Assembly (NCBI GenBank): GCA_022800815.1
Contig: JAAWRC010000016.1
Span: 1 to 64,000, forward strand
Origin: Lachnospiraceae bacterium
GTDB taxonomy: Bacteria > Bacillota > Clostridia > Lachnospirales > Lachnospiraceae
Reading direction: 5' to 3'
DNA length: 64,000 bases
Position 1 is the stretch's first letter, and each line of letters starts with the position of its first letter. The notes beneath the pieces were generated by a model. That model was given only the letters and a program-made list of their open reading frames with translations. It had not been told where the DNA came from and ran no database searches. This document shows, piece by piece, positions 1-9,086 of this stretch. A program made the translations under genes and the position numbers.

Positions 1-140
1 GTTTGAGTATGTTGTTTGTTGGTACTTCAATGATACATCATTCAGCAGCGGGTGTCTTTATTTTGTGCAATATTTGGTATTTACTCATTTATAGTTAAAA
101 ACTAATACAATAAGTAATAACATTACATAACATTTCTTTT

Positions 141-317
141 TCATAATTTTCTCCCTTTCGCTGAATGGATTATTTTCCTCATAAAAATACGTTCTCCTCT
201 TGATAGCCGTTGCCACTCGTGTCCTTCAAAAACTTCTTTAAGTTCAAAGGATGTACGAGGCGCTATTTTCTTATCAATGTTAGTGAGCGCTTTATCAAAC
301 CACCTTTCAATGTTCAA
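141..317 (-). CDS. DUF1413-like small protein, possibly a remnant
   Basis: The reading frame ends in a segment with FELKEVFEGHEW followed by RLSRGERI, which resembles the DUF1413 family (small Firmicutes proteins of unknown function that often sit beside plasmid or mobile-element genes). An ATG lies upstream at 386, but that start would overlap the HTH gene on the other strand, and residues before the TTG at 317 look non-coding. No ribosome binding site is seen for either start, so this may be a leftover fragment. The 140 bases before it are AT-rich and hold nothing I recognise. Confidence 0.35.
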   Translation of the reverse strand: MNIERWFDKALTNIDKKIAPRTSFELKEVFEGHEWQRLSRGERIFMRKIIHSAKGRKL

Positions 318-336
318 TGGAAGAGGAGGTTTTGAG

Positions 337-624
337 ATGGTTGACTTTGGAAACACTTTGAAGAGATTGAGACGGAAAAATGACATGACACAGGAACAGT
401 TGTCACGGAGATTGGGATTGACAAAGTCCGTGATCAGTGCATATGAGACGGGAATGAGAATGCCCTCTTATGACGTTTTGATCGCAATAGCCAGAATATT
501 TAAAGTGACAACAGATTTCCTTTTGGGCGTGGAGCAGAAACAGGAGGTGGATTTTTCTGGTTTGACAGAGGCGGAAAAGGCGGCCATTCTCAATCTGATC
601 AAGGCCATAAAGGAAAGACAGTAG
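337..624 (+). CDS. Cro/CI-type helix-turn-helix transcriptional regulator (XRE family)
   Basis: This 95-residue protein is a single HTH_3 domain with the typical order: LKRLRRKNDMTQEQLSRRLG for helices 1-2, then a recognition helix around KSVISAYETGMRMPS, and a closing FKVTTDFLLG. A short acidic and helical tail follows. An upstream ATG exists at 277, but the start at 337 is preceded by AGAGGAGG at the right distance and begins just before the conserved domain. No operon partner is evident. It probably regulates a nearby target or itself. The target cannot be told from sequence. Confidence 0.85.
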   Translation: MVDFGNTLKRLRRKNDMTQEQLSRRLGLTKSVISAYETGMRMPSYDVLIAIARIFKVTTDFLLGVEQKQEVDFSGLTEAEKAAILNLIKAIKERQ

Positions 625-711
625 ATACGTGAAACAGGGAAGAAATTTCTGGAGTCGGCACTATCTTAAGTGGTTCCAACAGAGGGAATCAAGATTTCAT
701 TTTCTGCGGGG

Positions 712-740
712 TTGACAAATCCGGTTCGGTGGGCTACAAT
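712..740 (+). promoter_or_regulatory. Sigma-70 type promoter of the T-box operon
   Basis: TTGACA at 712-717 and TACAAT at 735-740 are separated by 17 bases. Transcription should start near 747, giving a leader of roughly 490 bases before the first gene at 1239. Confidence 0.8.
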
Positions 741-747
741 GTAACGG

Positions 748-1070
748 AACTGAATAATTCAAACCTGTGACGGAGAGAAGTATCCGATACATGAACGAGC
801 AGAGAGTCCCGGTTGGTGCGAGCGGGGCCGGGAGTGGTCGGTGAATGGACTTCGGAGGGCGGACCGAAAGGCGGCGGAGAGGGGATGACCGGATGCAGAG
901 AGCCGGTGGATTTTCAGAGCGGCCAAGTAGGGACCGACGGGCATCCCACCCGTTATCCATCGGGATGCGTATGGATGGTACGTGAGAGCGAGTGGACGTG
1001 TAACGTCAATTTGGGTGGTATCGCAGGAGCAGAGGCTTTTGTCCCATGTGTGGGCAAGGGCTTTTTTTAT
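748..1070 (+). promoter_or_regulatory. T-box riboswitch leader, tryptophan specifier
   Basis: The leader carries the T-box hallmarks. An AGAGAG motif followed by GGTTGGTGCGAG (about 811-831) marks stem I. A specifier-loop sequence GTGAATGGAC holds the codon TGG at 846-848, preceded by GAA and followed by a purine. The T-box itself, TTGGGTGGTATCGC, lies at 1011-1024. A terminator hairpin follows at 1034-1069. T-boxes sense uncharged tRNA matching the specifier, so uncharged tRNA-Trp should favour readthrough into the ABC transporter genes. The TGG assignment is by inspection of the loop and not by folding. Confidence 0.85.
1034..1069 (+). terminator. T-box regulated terminator
   Basis: GGCTTTTGTCCCA pairs, with G-U wobbles and a one-base bulge, with TGGGCAAGGGC, followed by seven T residues. 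It overlaps the 3' side of the T-box antiterminator, as expected for tRNA-controlled attenuation. Confidence 0.75.
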
Positions 1071-1238
1071 GCGCACGCCGGTGCAAAGGAAGCGTGTTGC
1101 GGAGACGATGCGTCGGCGGCGCAGGCGAAGCTTTTATATCCTTTTCGTTTTGGCGAGGCGGGAAGGCCATCTGCCGCCCGGATTACTGCGAACGGCTTTG
1201 CCGTTTGTCATAACAGTTCATAGTAATAGGAGGACATC

Positions 1239-2360
1239 ATGATGAGAAGACACAACCTGGTCAGCAAATTGGTCGCCATGACGGCGGCAATCGCGATGAG
1301 CTTTTCCCTGCTTGCCTGCGGGGGCGGCGGCGAGGAGACGGAGGCGCCGGAGACGAAGAAGGAGGAGACGGCCGGAGAGACGGAAGAGAAGGATGCGGGG
1401 AAGGCGGACGGAACCGATGGCGCCGGCGTGGAGACGAAGGAGGCGGCCGGCGGCGAGAAGAAAAACCTGAAGGTTGCCATCGTGAAGCAGATGGACCATG
1501 CGTCCCTGGATGAGATTGCGGATGCCGTTGCGGCGGAGCTTGACAAACTGGCGGCGGATAACGGCATCACCATTGAATACGAGATTTATTCCGGGCAGGG
1601 GGAGCAGAGCACCTTGAAGCAGATCGGCGATCAGGCCGTTGCGGACGAGGTGGACGTGATCATTCCCGTCGCCACCCTGGCGGCTCAGGTCATGACGGTA
1701 TGTGCCGAGGATACGAAGACGCCCGTGGTTTATGCGGCGATCTCCGACCCGGAAGCGGCAGAGGTGACCGGGATTGATTATGTGACCGGAACCAGCGATG
1801 CGCTGAATACGGAATTCATCATGGACATGATGTTTAAGCAGAATCCGGACATTAAAAAGGTAGGGCTTCTGTACTCCCTGTCCGAGGCCAATTCCGAAGC
1901 GCCCATCGCCGAGGCGAAGGCTTATCTGGATGCAAAGCAGATCCCTTACGTGGAAGCGACGGCCAACACCAACGACGAGGTGATTGCGGCGGCCAGCGTG
2001 CTGGTGTCCGAGGAGGTGGATGTGATCTTCACTCCCACGGACAACGTGATCATGTCGGCGGAGCTCGCCATTGCGGACACCCTGATCGAGGCGGGTATTC
2101 CCCATTACACCGGAGCGGATTCCTTCGTGAGGAACGGGGCCTTTACCACCTGCGGCGTGAATTACACCGACCTTGGCACAAAGACGGCGGATCTGGCTTA
2201 TCAGGCCGTGACGGAGGGCATGGACGGAATGGAGGATTTCTACAAGATGGACGGCGGTATTATCACCGTCAACACGGAGACGGCGGAAGGGCTTAAGATC
2301 GATTACTCTGTGTTTGCGGACATGGGGGAACTGGTCGAGGTCCAGACCTCTGAAGAATAA
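1239..2360 (+). CDS. trpX: ABC transporter substrate-binding lipoprotein, predicted tryptophan binding (TrpX-like)
   Basis: A 373-residue exported lipoprotein. A basic N-terminus, a hydrophobic stretch and a lipobox ending at Cys27 (SLLAC) are followed by a low-complexity Glu/Lys/Thr linker to about residue 75. The rest matches the PF04392 type of ABC substrate-binding protein, with the motif VDVIIPVATLAAQ and a repeated two-lobe Rossmann pattern. AGGAGG lies just before the start. It is first in a three-gene importer behind a Trp T-box, which is the reason for proposing tryptophan. PF04392 proteins bind varied ligands, so the substrate is inferred from regulation only. Confidence 0.8.
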   Translation: MMRRHNLVSKLVAMTAAIAMSFSLLACGGGGEETEAPETKKEETAGETEEKDAGKADGTDGAGVETKEAAGGEKKNLKVAIVKQMDHASLDEIADAVAAELDKLAADNGITIEYEIYSGQGEQSTLKQIGDQAVADEVDVIIPVATLAAQVMTVCAEDTKTPVVYAAISDPEAAEVTGIDYVTGTSDALNTEFIMDMMFKQNPDIKKVGLLYSLSEANSEAPIAEAKAYLDAKQIPYVEATANTNDEVIAAASVLVSEEVDVIFTPTDNVIMSAELAIADTLIEAGIPHYTGADSFVRNGAFTTCGVNYTDLGTKTADLAYQAVTEGMDGMEDFYKMDGGIITVNTETAEGLKIDYSVFADMGELVEVQTSEE

Positions 2361-2445
2361 AAGATAACATAGAGATAAATAAGGAAACGAAAGAAATAAT
2401 AGAGAAGTAAGAAGTGGAAACATCGGTAAATGACGGAGGATTCTC

Positions 2446-3357
2446 ATGATTTTTATCACGCAGACGGCCCTGGAACTGGGCTTCATGTATGCACTGGTGT
2501 CCATGGCCCTGTTTCTGAGCTATCGGGTGCTGGACATTGCGGATCTGACCACGGACGGAAGCTTCGTGCTGGGAATGGCCGTGTCGGTTTCCATGGCGGC
2601 GGCCGGACATCCGTTCCTGGCGGTTCCGGCGGCCATGCTGGCCGGGGCGGCGGCGGGGTTTGTCACCGCCTTTCTCCAGACGAAAATGGGGGTTCCCTCG
2701 ATCTTGGCGGGCATTGTCACCAACACGGGGCTTTACACGGTCAACCTGATGGCCATGGGATGGAGCTCCAACGTGAACCTGCTTAAGCAGGAGACCATTT
2801 TCAGCCTGTTCAGGAAGACGGGGATCGGCGGGGACTGGTACGAGTTCGTGCTGGCGGCGGTGGTCGTTGCGGCGGCGGGACTGTTTTTGGTCTGGTTCCT
2901 CGGTACCAGGCTGGGACTTTCCATCCGGGCCACCGGGGACAACCGGGACATGGTGCGGGCCTCCTCCGTCAATCCGGTTTTCACGGTCACGGTGGGGCTG
3001 TGCATCTCCAATGCCCTGACGGCTCTCTCGGGGGCGGTGGTGGGACAGCTCCAGAAATCGGCGGACATAGGAGGCGGCACCGGGATCGTGGTGGTGGGGC
3101 TGGCCTGCCTGATCATCGGGGAAACGGTCATCGGCCGGGGCTCCGTGAAGCGGGGCATCCTTGCCGTGGTGGCTGGAAGCGTGATCTACCGTTTTATCTA
3201 CGCCGTCGTCCTGAAGACGAAGATCGTTCCCATTGACTGCCTGAAGCTGGTGACGGCCCTGATCGTGGCCCTGGCCATTGCCGCACCCACGCTCAAGGCT
3301 TACGCCGCCTTGAGGAAACGCATATGGGCGGCCTCCAGGAAGAAAGGGGGACGGTGA
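2446..3357 (+). CDS. trpY: ABC transporter permease, predicted tryptophan importer (TrpY-like)
   Basis: A 303-residue polytopic membrane protein with about eight hydrophobic segments, related to the branched-chain/sugar type permeases that partner PF04392 binding proteins. A characteristic cytoplasmic stretch, RLGLSIRATGDNRDMVRASSV, lies near residue 160-180 and probably contacts the ATPase. GGAGG precedes the ATG. It follows the binding protein by 85 bases and ends two bases before the ATPase gene, so the three are one operon. Substrate assignment rests on the T-box. Confidence 0.8.
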   Translation: MIFITQTALELGFMYALVSMALFLSYRVLDIADLTTDGSFVLGMAVSVSMAAAGHPFLAVPAAMLAGAAAGFVTAFLQTKMGVPSILAGIVTNTGLYTVNLMAMGWSSNVNLLKQETIFSLFRKTGIGGDWYEFVLAAVVVAAAGLFLVWFLGTRLGLSIRATGDNRDMVRASSVNPVFTVTVGLCISNALTALSGAVVGQLQKSADIGGGTGIVVVGLACLIIGETVIGRGSVKRGILAVVAGSVIYRFIYAVVLKTKIVPIDCLKLVTALIVALAIAAPTLKAYAALRKRIWAASRKKGGR

Positions 3358-3359
3358 GG

Positions 3360-4160
3360 ATGCTTCGGATCGAATCCATCTCGAAAACTTTTAATGCGGG
3401 CACGGTCAATGAGAAGAAAGCCGTTTCCGGCCTCTCTCTCCATCTGGAGCCGGGGGATTTTGCCACCATCGTCGGCTCCAACGGAGCCGGGAAATCCACG
3501 CTGTTCAATGCGGTGGCCGGAAACTTTTACGTGGACGCAGGTTCCATTACCTTGGACGGGAGGGACATCACCTTTGTGCCGGAATACAAGCGCAGCCGGG
3601 TGATCGGACGACTGTTCCAGGATCCCCTCCGGGGCACGGCCCCCCATATGACCATCGAGGAAAATCTGGCCCTCGCTTATCTCAGGACCTCCAGGGGGAA
3701 GGCGCCCTTCAGCCGCATCTCCAAAAAGGACAAGGCGTTTTTCAGGGAAAAACTGGCTCTTCTCGACATGGGACTGGAGGAGCGGATGAGTCAGCCGGTG
3801 GGATTGCTCTCCGGCGGACAGAGACAGGCCCTGACCCTTCTCATGTCGACCATCGTACCGCCGAAGCTCCTGCTTCTGGATGAGCACACGGCCGCCCTGG
3901 ACCCGGGGGCGGCGGAAAAGATTCTGGCCCTGACAAAGGAGATCGTTGCCTCGGAACGCATTACCTGCATGATGGTGACCCACAACATGAACCAGGCCTT
4001 AAGCGTGGGGAACCGGACGCTCATGATGGCGGCCGGGAACGTCGTCCTGGACATTTCCGGACAGGAGCGGGAGGGCATGACCGTCGACGGCCTCCTCGTC
4101 CGTTTCAGGGACAGAGCCGGCCGGGCCCTCGACAACGACCGGATCCTCCTGTCCAAATGA
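3360..4160 (+). CDS. trpZ: ABC transporter ATP-binding protein, predicted tryptophan importer (TrpZ-like)
   Basis: A 266-residue ABC ATPase with Walker A GSNGAGKST (about residues 39-47), Q-loop region GRLFQDPLRG, signature LLSGGQRQ, Walker B LLLLDEHTAALDP and switch histidine in MVTHNMNQ. I start it at the ATG at 3360, which follows the permease stop by two bases and gives the usual MLRIESISKTF beginning. An in-frame ATG at 3324 would add twelve residues that overlap the permease. It energises import through the permease encoded just before it. No clear terminator follows. Confidence 0.85.
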   Translation: MLRIESISKTFNAGTVNEKKAVSGLSLHLEPGDFATIVGSNGAGKSTLFNAVAGNFYVDAGSITLDGRDITFVPEYKRSRVIGRLFQDPLRGTAPHMTIEENLALAYLRTSRGKAPFSRISKKDKAFFREKLALLDMGLEERMSQPVGLLSGGQRQALTLLMSTIVPPKLLLLDEHTAALDPGAAEKILALTKEIVASERITCMMVTHNMNQALSVGNRTLMMAAGNVVLDISGQEREGMTVDGLLVRFRDRAGRALDNDRILLSK

Positions 4161-4220
4161 CCGCCGTTCCTCCGTATCCTCTTGCAAAAACAAAAATGCG
4201 GAAACTTATGGGAAAGAGGA

Positions 4221-4249
4221 TTGAAAATCACTTTTGGTTGCGGTATACT
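4221..4249 (+). promoter_or_regulatory. Promoter of ilvE
   Basis: TTGAAA at 4221-4226 and TATACT at 4244-4249 with a 17-base spacer, 48 bases before the ilvE start. Confidence 0.75.
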
Positions 4250-4296
4250 TTAAGAAAATTTAGGCTGCCTGGCAGACAGCGGAATGGAGAACTGTG

Positions 4297-5322
4297 ATGG
4301 AGAAGAAAGACATTGACTGGGGAAATCTTGGATTTTCCTACATGGAAACGGACAAGCGTTTTGTTTCCTATTACAAAGATGGTGCATGGGATGGTGGCGC
4401 ATTGATTTCCGATGGAAACGTGACCATGAGCGAGTGTGCCTGCGTCCTGCAGTATGCGCAGACCTGCTTTGAGGGCCTGAAGGCCTATACGACCGAGGAC
4501 GGACATATCGTGACCTTCCGCCCCGACCTCAATGCGGAGAGGATGGAAGCCTCTGCAAAACGTTTGCAGATGCCCGTGTTCCCGAAGGAGCGCTTTATCG
4601 ACGCAGTGGTTCAGGTGGTGGCGGCCAACGAGGCTTACGTGCCTCCCTTCGGTTCCGGGGCGACCCTGTACCTGCGGCCCTTCATGTATGGAAAGAACGC
4701 CGTCATCGGCGTGAAGCCTGCGGACGAGTTTGAGTTCCGCATTTTCTGTACCCCGGTGGGTCCTTACTTTAAAGGCGGCGTGAAGCCCCTTACCATCCGG
4801 GTGAGCGATTTTGACCGTGCGGCTCCTAACGGTACCGGGCATATCAAGGCCGGCCTCAACTACGCCATGAGCCTTCACGCCATTGTGTCCGCCCACGAGG
4901 AGGGCTACGATGAGAACATGTATCTGGACCCGAAGACCAGGACGAAGGTGGAGGAGACCGGCGGAGCCAACTTCCTGTTCGTGACGAAGGACAACAAGGT
5001 GGTGACACCCAAGTCCGGCAGCATCCTGCCTTCCATCACCCGTCGTTCTCTGGTACAGGTGGCGAAGGAATATCTCGGCCTGGAAGCGGAAGAGCGCGAG
5101 GTGTATCTGGACGAGGTGAAGGATTTTGCGGAGTGCGGGCTCTGCGGCACGGCGGCGGTGATCTCCCCCGTGGGCAAGATCGTGGATCACGGAAAGGAAA
5201 TCTGCCTGCCCAGCGGCATGACCCAGATGGGGCCCGTGACCAAGAAACTCTACGATACCCTGACCGGCATTCAGATGGGACGCATCAAGGCTCCCGAGGG
5301 CTGGATCAAAGTGATCAAATAA
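4297..5322 (+). CDS. ilvE: Branched-chain amino acid aminotransferase
   Basis: A 341-residue class IV PLP-dependent aminotransferase that interconverts branched-chain 2-oxoacids and Val/Leu/Ile using glutamate. The PLP lysine is predicted at K184 in GTGHIKAGLNYAMS. Other family landmarks are YAQTCFEGLKAY, TLYLRPFMYG, VEETGGANFLFV and CGTAAVISPVG. The length and layout fit the type found in Firmicutes and eukaryotes, which is longer than the E. coli enzyme. GTG at 4294 directly precedes the chosen ATG. The spacing from GGAG favours the ATG. It is transcribed alone from its own promoter. ilvN and ilvC lie about 30 kb away. Confidence 0.92.
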   Translation: MEKKDIDWGNLGFSYMETDKRFVSYYKDGAWDGGALISDGNVTMSECACVLQYAQTCFEGLKAYTTEDGHIVTFRPDLNAERMEASAKRLQMPVFPKERFIDAVVQVVAANEAYVPPFGSGATLYLRPFMYGKNAVIGVKPADEFEFRIFCTPVGPYFKGGVKPLTIRVSDFDRAAPNGTGHIKAGLNYAMSLHAIVSAHEEGYDENMYLDPKTRTKVEETGGANFLFVTKDNKVVTPKSGSILPSITRRSLVQVAKEYLGLEAEEREVYLDEVKDFAECGLCGTAAVISPVGKIVDHGKEICLPSGMTQMGPVTKKLYDTLTGIQMGRIKAPEGWIKVIK

Positions 5323-5713
5323 TAAGAATGGAAATCGCATAGGGCGGATGAGAGGGAAGTCGTCTGCGCCGGAGTTTTCAGGACTTGGGCGAAGGCGGCT
5401 TTTTTTGCCGTTGGCTGGGGTTTCTTTTGAGATACGGGAAAATGAATTTAGGGAAGCCGGAAACGGCTTCCCAAGGTAAAAAAGAGGAGTAGCCGGTGCG
5501 GCATGCACCGGCTGAGTATGAAAAAGACAATCTATATAAATGGTAGTTGTTGTTTGTCGAAGCTGACGGCGGTTGCGCGCTTGATTTGCTGTCAACTTCA
5601 TTTGATGGTTCTAGTATACCGGGTAATTGTGACAAGAGTTTGTATGATTTCTAAAAAAAACATGAAGATTATTAGGGATTTCTTTCGGAGTGATAAAAAA
5701 CTAACAAACCAAA
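5323..5713. other. Intergenic stretch with a perfect hairpin, no gene seen
   Basis: No convincing coding region. A perfect inverted repeat, GGGAAGCCG then CGGCTTCCC, lies at 5451-5472 without a run of T on either side, so it is at best a weak terminator. A second palindrome, AGCCGGTGCGGCATGCACCGGCT, lies near 5491-5513. A GGCGGCTTTTTTG stretch at 5394-5406 may end the ilvE transcript. Confidence 0.5.
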
Positions 5714-5896
5714 TCAGTCTCCTTTTGAACTCAGGGGATTGTGTCCGTTTTCCCAAAACGGATTGTTGTCGGGAACCGGGCGGTCGTCTTCCGTATAATC
5801 GGAGAACTGGCGGATGGCGGATGCCGGTTCTTCAAAATGGTCTCCGGGAATATGATTTTTGGGCTTCCCCGTCAGGGAGTCGCAGGTGTTTTTCAT
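5714..5896 (-). CDS. Small hydrophilic protein of unknown function
   Basis: A 60-residue reading frame on the minus strand. It has GAGGTGAGG five bases before the ATG at 5896 and a good -10 box (TATAAT, plus-strand 5951-5956) upstream, though the matching -35 is poor. The product is polar and acidic, with no membrane segment or cysteine pair, and ends in a motif rich in Asn, Pro and Trp (DNNPFWENGHNPLS). I do not recognise a family. A longer in-frame start at 5992 lacks a ribosome binding site. It diverges from clpB, with the two promoter regions close together. Confidence 0.45.
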   Translation of the reverse strand: MKNTCDSLTGKPKNHIPGDHFEEPASAIRQFSDYTEDDRPVPDNNPFWENGHNPLSSKGD

Positions 5897-6005
5897 TTTC
5901 CTCACCTCTCTGTCTTGGTTTCTGATGTTAGTATGTGCGACTTCACCGAAATTATACCGGGACGACACGGTGAATCTGCAAGCCAGGCACAAAATTTATA
6001 CAATT

Positions 6006-6032
6006 TTAGCACTCTCCCCTTGACAGTGCTAA
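6006..6032 (+). promoter_or_regulatory. CIRCE operator (HrcA binding site)
   Basis: TTAGCACTC, nine bases, then CAGTGCTAA: one mismatch from the CIRCE consensus TTAGCACTC-N9-GAGTGCTAA. The right half overlaps the -35 box of the clpB promoter, so bound HrcA should block RNA polymerase until heat stress releases it. Confidence 0.88.
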
Positions 6033-6048
6033 TAACCTGTGCTATCAT
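6020..6048 (+). promoter_or_regulatory. clpB promoter
   Basis: TTGACA at 6020-6025 and TATCAT at 6043-6048, spacer 17. It is overlapped by the CIRCE element. Confidence 0.8.
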
Positions 6049-6108
6049 ACAGAATGAAATGATTGTTATATTACAAATAGAACAAAAAGAAGCACAGGAG
6101 GTGTCTTT

Positions 6109-8694
6109 ATGAACATCAATAAATTCACGCAGAATTCTCTGCAGGCGGTGCAGGATTGTGAGCGGCTGGCTTCGGAATACGGGAATCAGGAGATTGATGA
6201 AGAGCATTTGCTGGCGGGACTATTATTTCTGGACGACAGCTTGATCAAGAAGATGATCGTCAAGATGGAAATCCAGCCGGAGTATTTCGCAGACCGGGTG
6301 GAGGAGGCCTTAAACCGGAAGCCAAAGGTGTCCGGCGACGTGAAGCTCTACGTGAGCCAGGCGTTAAACAAGGTACTGATAAGCGCTGAGGACGAGGCGA
6401 AGCAGATGGGGGACGAGTATGTGTCCGTGGAACATCTGTTTCTGTCCCTGTTAAAATATCCGAACGGGGCGTTAAAGGCCTTGTTCACGGAGTTTGGCAT
6501 TACCAGGGAACGGTTCTTGCAGGCCCTTTCCACGGTCCGGGGAAACCAGCGGGTGACCAGTGACAATCCGGAGGCCACCTACGACACGCTGGCCAAATAC
6601 GGTACGGATCTGGTGGAGCGGGCCAGGAAGCAGGAGCTGGATCCGGTCATCGGGCGGGACACGGAGATCCGGAACGTGGTCCGGATCCTTTCCAGGAAGA
6701 CGAAGAACAATCCGGTGCTGATCGGCGAGCCGGGTGTGGGCAAGACGGCCGTGGTAGAAGGACTGGCCCAGCGGATCGTCCGGGGGGACGTGCCGGAGGG
6801 GCTTAAGGACAAGACGGTGTTTTCCCTGGACATGGGCGCTCTGGTGGCCGGGGCCAAGTACCGGGGCGAGTTTGAGGAGCGGTTGAAGGCCGTTCTGGAG
6901 GAGGTCAAGAAGAGCGAGGGCAAGATCCTGCTGTTTGTCGACGAGCTCCACACCATCGTGGGAGCCGGGAAGACGGACGGGGCCATGGATGCGGGCAATA
7001 TGTTGAAGCCCATGCTGGCCAGGGGAGAGCTCCACTGCATCGGGGCCACGACCCTGGACGAGTACCGCAAATATATCGAGAAGGATGCGGCCCTGGAGCG
7101 GCGCTTCCAGCCGGTTTTGGTGGATGAGCCCACGGTGGAGGACACCATCTCCATCCTGCGGGGCCTTAAGGACCGGTACGAGGTGTTCCACGGGGTGAAG
7201 ATCACGGACTCGGCCCTGGTGAGTGCCGCCATGCTCTCCAACCGGTATATTTCCGACCGGTTCCTGCCGGACAAGGCCATCGACCTGGTGGACGAGGCCT
7301 GCGCCCTCATCAAGACGGAACTGGATTCCATGCCTGCGGAGCTTGACGAGCTTTCCAGGAAGATCATGCAGCTTGAGATCGAGGAGGCGGCCCTCAAGAA
7401 GGAGACGGACAATCTGAGCCGTGACCGGCTGGAGGCCATTCAGAAGGAGCTGGCGGACTTCCGGGAGGAGTTCGGCAAGATGAAGGCCCAGTGGGACAAT
7501 GAGAAGACCTCCGTGGAGCGGCTGCAGAAGCTCAGAGGCCAGATCGACGAGATCAACAGCCAGATCGCCCTGGCCAAGCAGAATTACGACCTGGAGAAGG
7601 CGGCGGAGCTTCAGTACGGAACCCTGCCCGATCTGACCAGGCAGTTGGAGATTGAGGAGGAGAAGGTGAAAAAGCAGGATATGTCCCTTCTCCATGAGGC
7701 GGTAACCGAGGAGGAGATTTCCCGGATCATTTCCAGGTGGACCGGTATCCCCGTGGCGAAGCTCACCGAGAGCGAGCGGAACAAGACGCTCCATCTGGAC
7801 GAGGAGCTCCACAAGCGGGTTATCGGCCAGGACGAGGGCGTGACCAAGGTGACGGAGGCCATTATCCGTTCCAGGGCCGGGATCAAGGATCCCACCAAGC
7901 CCATCGGTTCCTTCCTCTTCTTGGGGCCCACCGGGGTGGGCAAGACGGAGCTGGCGAAGGCCCTTGCCCAGAGCCTCTTCGACGACGAGCAGAACATGGT
8001 CCGCATTGATATGAGCGAATACATGGAGAAGTATTCCGTGTCCCGTCTGATCGGGGCGCCTCCGGGATACGTGGGCTACGACGAGGGCGGACAGCTTACG
8101 GAGGCTGTCAGACGCAAGCCCTATTCGGTGGTGCTCTTTGACGAGATCGAGAAGGCCCATCCCGACGTGTTCAACGTGCTTCTGCAGGTTCTCGACGACG
8201 GTCGGATCACCGATTCCCAGGGAAGGACCGTGGACTTTAAAAATACTGTTCTCATCATGACCTCCAATCTGGGTTCTTCCTATCTGCTGGAGGGGATCGA
8301 CGAGGCGGGCGACATCCGGCCGGAAAACGAAAAGCTGGTCATGGCGGAGCTTAAAAACCATTTCCGCCCCGAATTTTTGAACCGGCTGGACGAGACGATC
8401 ATGTTTAAGCCCCTCACCAAGGGCAATATCAGCCACATTATCGGGTTGATGGTGGCGGACGTGAACAGACGGCTTGCCGACAGGGAGCTTTCCATCCGCC
8501 TGACGCCGGAGGCGGAAGCCTTCGTGACGGAGAACGGCTACGATCCGGTGTACGGCGCAAGGCCTCTGAAGCGGTATCTGCAGAAGCACGTGGAGACCCA
8601 GGCGGCGAAGTTAATCCTGGCGGACCAGGTCCGGGCCGGCGGCGTCATCGTCCTGGACGTGAGGGACGGAAGGCTGGAGGCGCATGTGGAGTAA
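6109..8694 (+). CDS. clpB: ATP-dependent disaggregase ClpB
   Basis: An 861-residue Hsp100 chaperone that, with DnaK, pulls polypeptides out of aggregates. Order of parts: Clp N-terminal double repeat (1-145), AAA1 with Walker A GEPGVGKT (about 207-214) and Walker [10 protein letters not shown], a coiled-coil middle domain (about 405-530) rich in Glu/Lys/Leu that distinguishes ClpB from ClpA/C, AAA2 with GPTGVGKTE (about 606-614) and [11 protein letters not shown], and the C-terminal D2-small domain with YGARPLKR. It has full family length. AGGAGGTG precedes the ATG. The CIRCE element over its promoter predicts HrcA control. Confidence 0.97.
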   Translation: MNINKFTQNSLQAVQDCERLASEYGNQEIDEEHLLAGLLFLDDSLIKKMIVKMEIQPEYFADRVEEALNRKPKVSGDVKLYVSQALNKVLISAEDEAKQMGDEYVSVEHLFLSLLKYPNGALKALFTEFGITRERFLQALSTVRGNQRVTSDNPEATYDTLAKYGTDLVERARKQELDPVIGRDTEIRNVVRILSRKTKNNPVLIGEPGVGKTAVVEGLAQRIVRGDVPEGLKDKTVFSLDMGALVAGAKYRGEFEERLKAVLEEVKKSEGKILLFVDELHTIVGAGKTDGAMDAGNMLKPMLARGELHCIGATTLDEYRKYIEKDAALERRFQPVLVDEPTVEDTISILRGLKDRYEVFHGVKITDSALVSAAMLSNRYISDRFLPDKAIDLVDEACALIKTELDSMPAELDELSRKIMQLEIEEAALKKETDNLSRDRLEAIQKELADFREEFGKMKAQWDNEKTSVERLQKLRGQIDEINSQIALAKQNYDLEKAAELQYGTLPDLTRQLEIEEEKVKKQDMSLLHEAVTEEEISRIISRWTGIPVAKLTESERNKTLHLDEELHKRVIGQDEGVTKVTEAIIRSRAGIKDPTKPIGSFLFLGPTGVGKTELAKALAQSLFDDEQNMVRIDMSEYMEKYSVSRLIGAPPGYVGYDEGGQLTEAVRRKPYSVVLFDEIEKAHPDVFNVLLQVLDDGRITDSQGRTVDFKNTVLIMTSNLGSSYLLEGIDEAGDIRPENEKLVMAELKNHFRPEFLNRLDETIMFKPLTKGNISHIIGLMVADVNRRLADRELSIRLTPEAEAFVTENGYDPVYGARPLKRYLQKHVETQAAKLILADQVRAGGVIVLDVRDGRLEAHVE

Positions 8695-8787
8695 AGGCGG
8701 AAGAATCGGCGCATGCACGTGCAGCGTGGAGACGGGAGCGGCCGGAGGCATATGTGCCGATGAAGCCAGGAGGAACAGGAGGAAAAT

Positions 8788-8964
8788 ATGGAGTTACCGA
8801 AGGATGCGGCGATGCTCCTCAGTGTCGTCAACATGAAGTTACGGGATTTTTATCCGTCCCTGGAAGCATTTTGCGAGGATGCCGGGATCGGCGAGGCGGA
8901 GCTTAAGGAACGACTGGCGGCCATCGACTACGAATACGATGTGAAGTGCAACCAGTTTGTGTAA
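8788..8964 (+). CDS. DUF4250 domain protein
   Basis: A 58-residue protein starting MELPKDAAMLLSVVNMKLRD and ending YEYDVKCNQFV, which matches DUF4250, a short family common in Clostridia and of unknown function. AGGAGGAAA lies directly before the ATG. It sits 93 bases behind clpB and is followed by a hairpin terminator, so it may be read through from the heat-shock promoter. It has no membrane segment. It probably forms a compact helical domain. Confidence 0.8.
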   Translation: MELPKDAAMLLSVVNMKLRDFYPSLEAFCEDAGIGEAELKERLAAIDYEYDVKCNQFV

Positions 8965-9007
8965 GGGCAAATACGGTGGAGGATTCTGAACAATCTTTCA
9001 CGGGGAA

Positions 9008-9043
9008 AAAGTCCGGTGTGTGAGGAACATACCGGGCTTTTCT
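9008..9043 (+). terminator. Rho-independent terminator
   Basis: AAGTCCGGT pairs with ACCGGGCTT across a 12-base loop and runs into TTCT. It ends the clpB/DUF4250 transcript. Confidence 0.6.
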
Positions 9044-9086
9044 GTCATATAATAAATGCAAACAGACTGCCTGAAAGGATAGAGAT

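Noticed and set aside
897-910. A second AGAGAG-CCGGTGG motif, raising the idea of a tandem T-box
   Set aside because: Only one specifier region and one T-box/terminator pair are visible, so it is more likely part of the linker helices.
1218-2504. A 428-codon minus-strand frame opposite the importer lipoprotein gene
   Set aside because: Arg/His/Leu-rich antisense composition and no ribosome binding site; the lipoprotein gene explains the region.
5451-5472. Terminator for ilvE
   Set aside because: The hairpin is perfect but no T-run follows on either strand.
5503-5925. A 140-codon open frame on the plus strand between ilvE and clpB
   Set aside because: Cys/Arg/Ser-rich composition, no ribosome binding site, overlaps a better minus-strand frame and the region next to the clpB promoter.
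6472-8589. A 705-codon open frame on the minus strand within clpB
   Set aside because: A His/Leu/Gly-rich shadow of a high-GC gene; clpB is unmistakable on the other strand.
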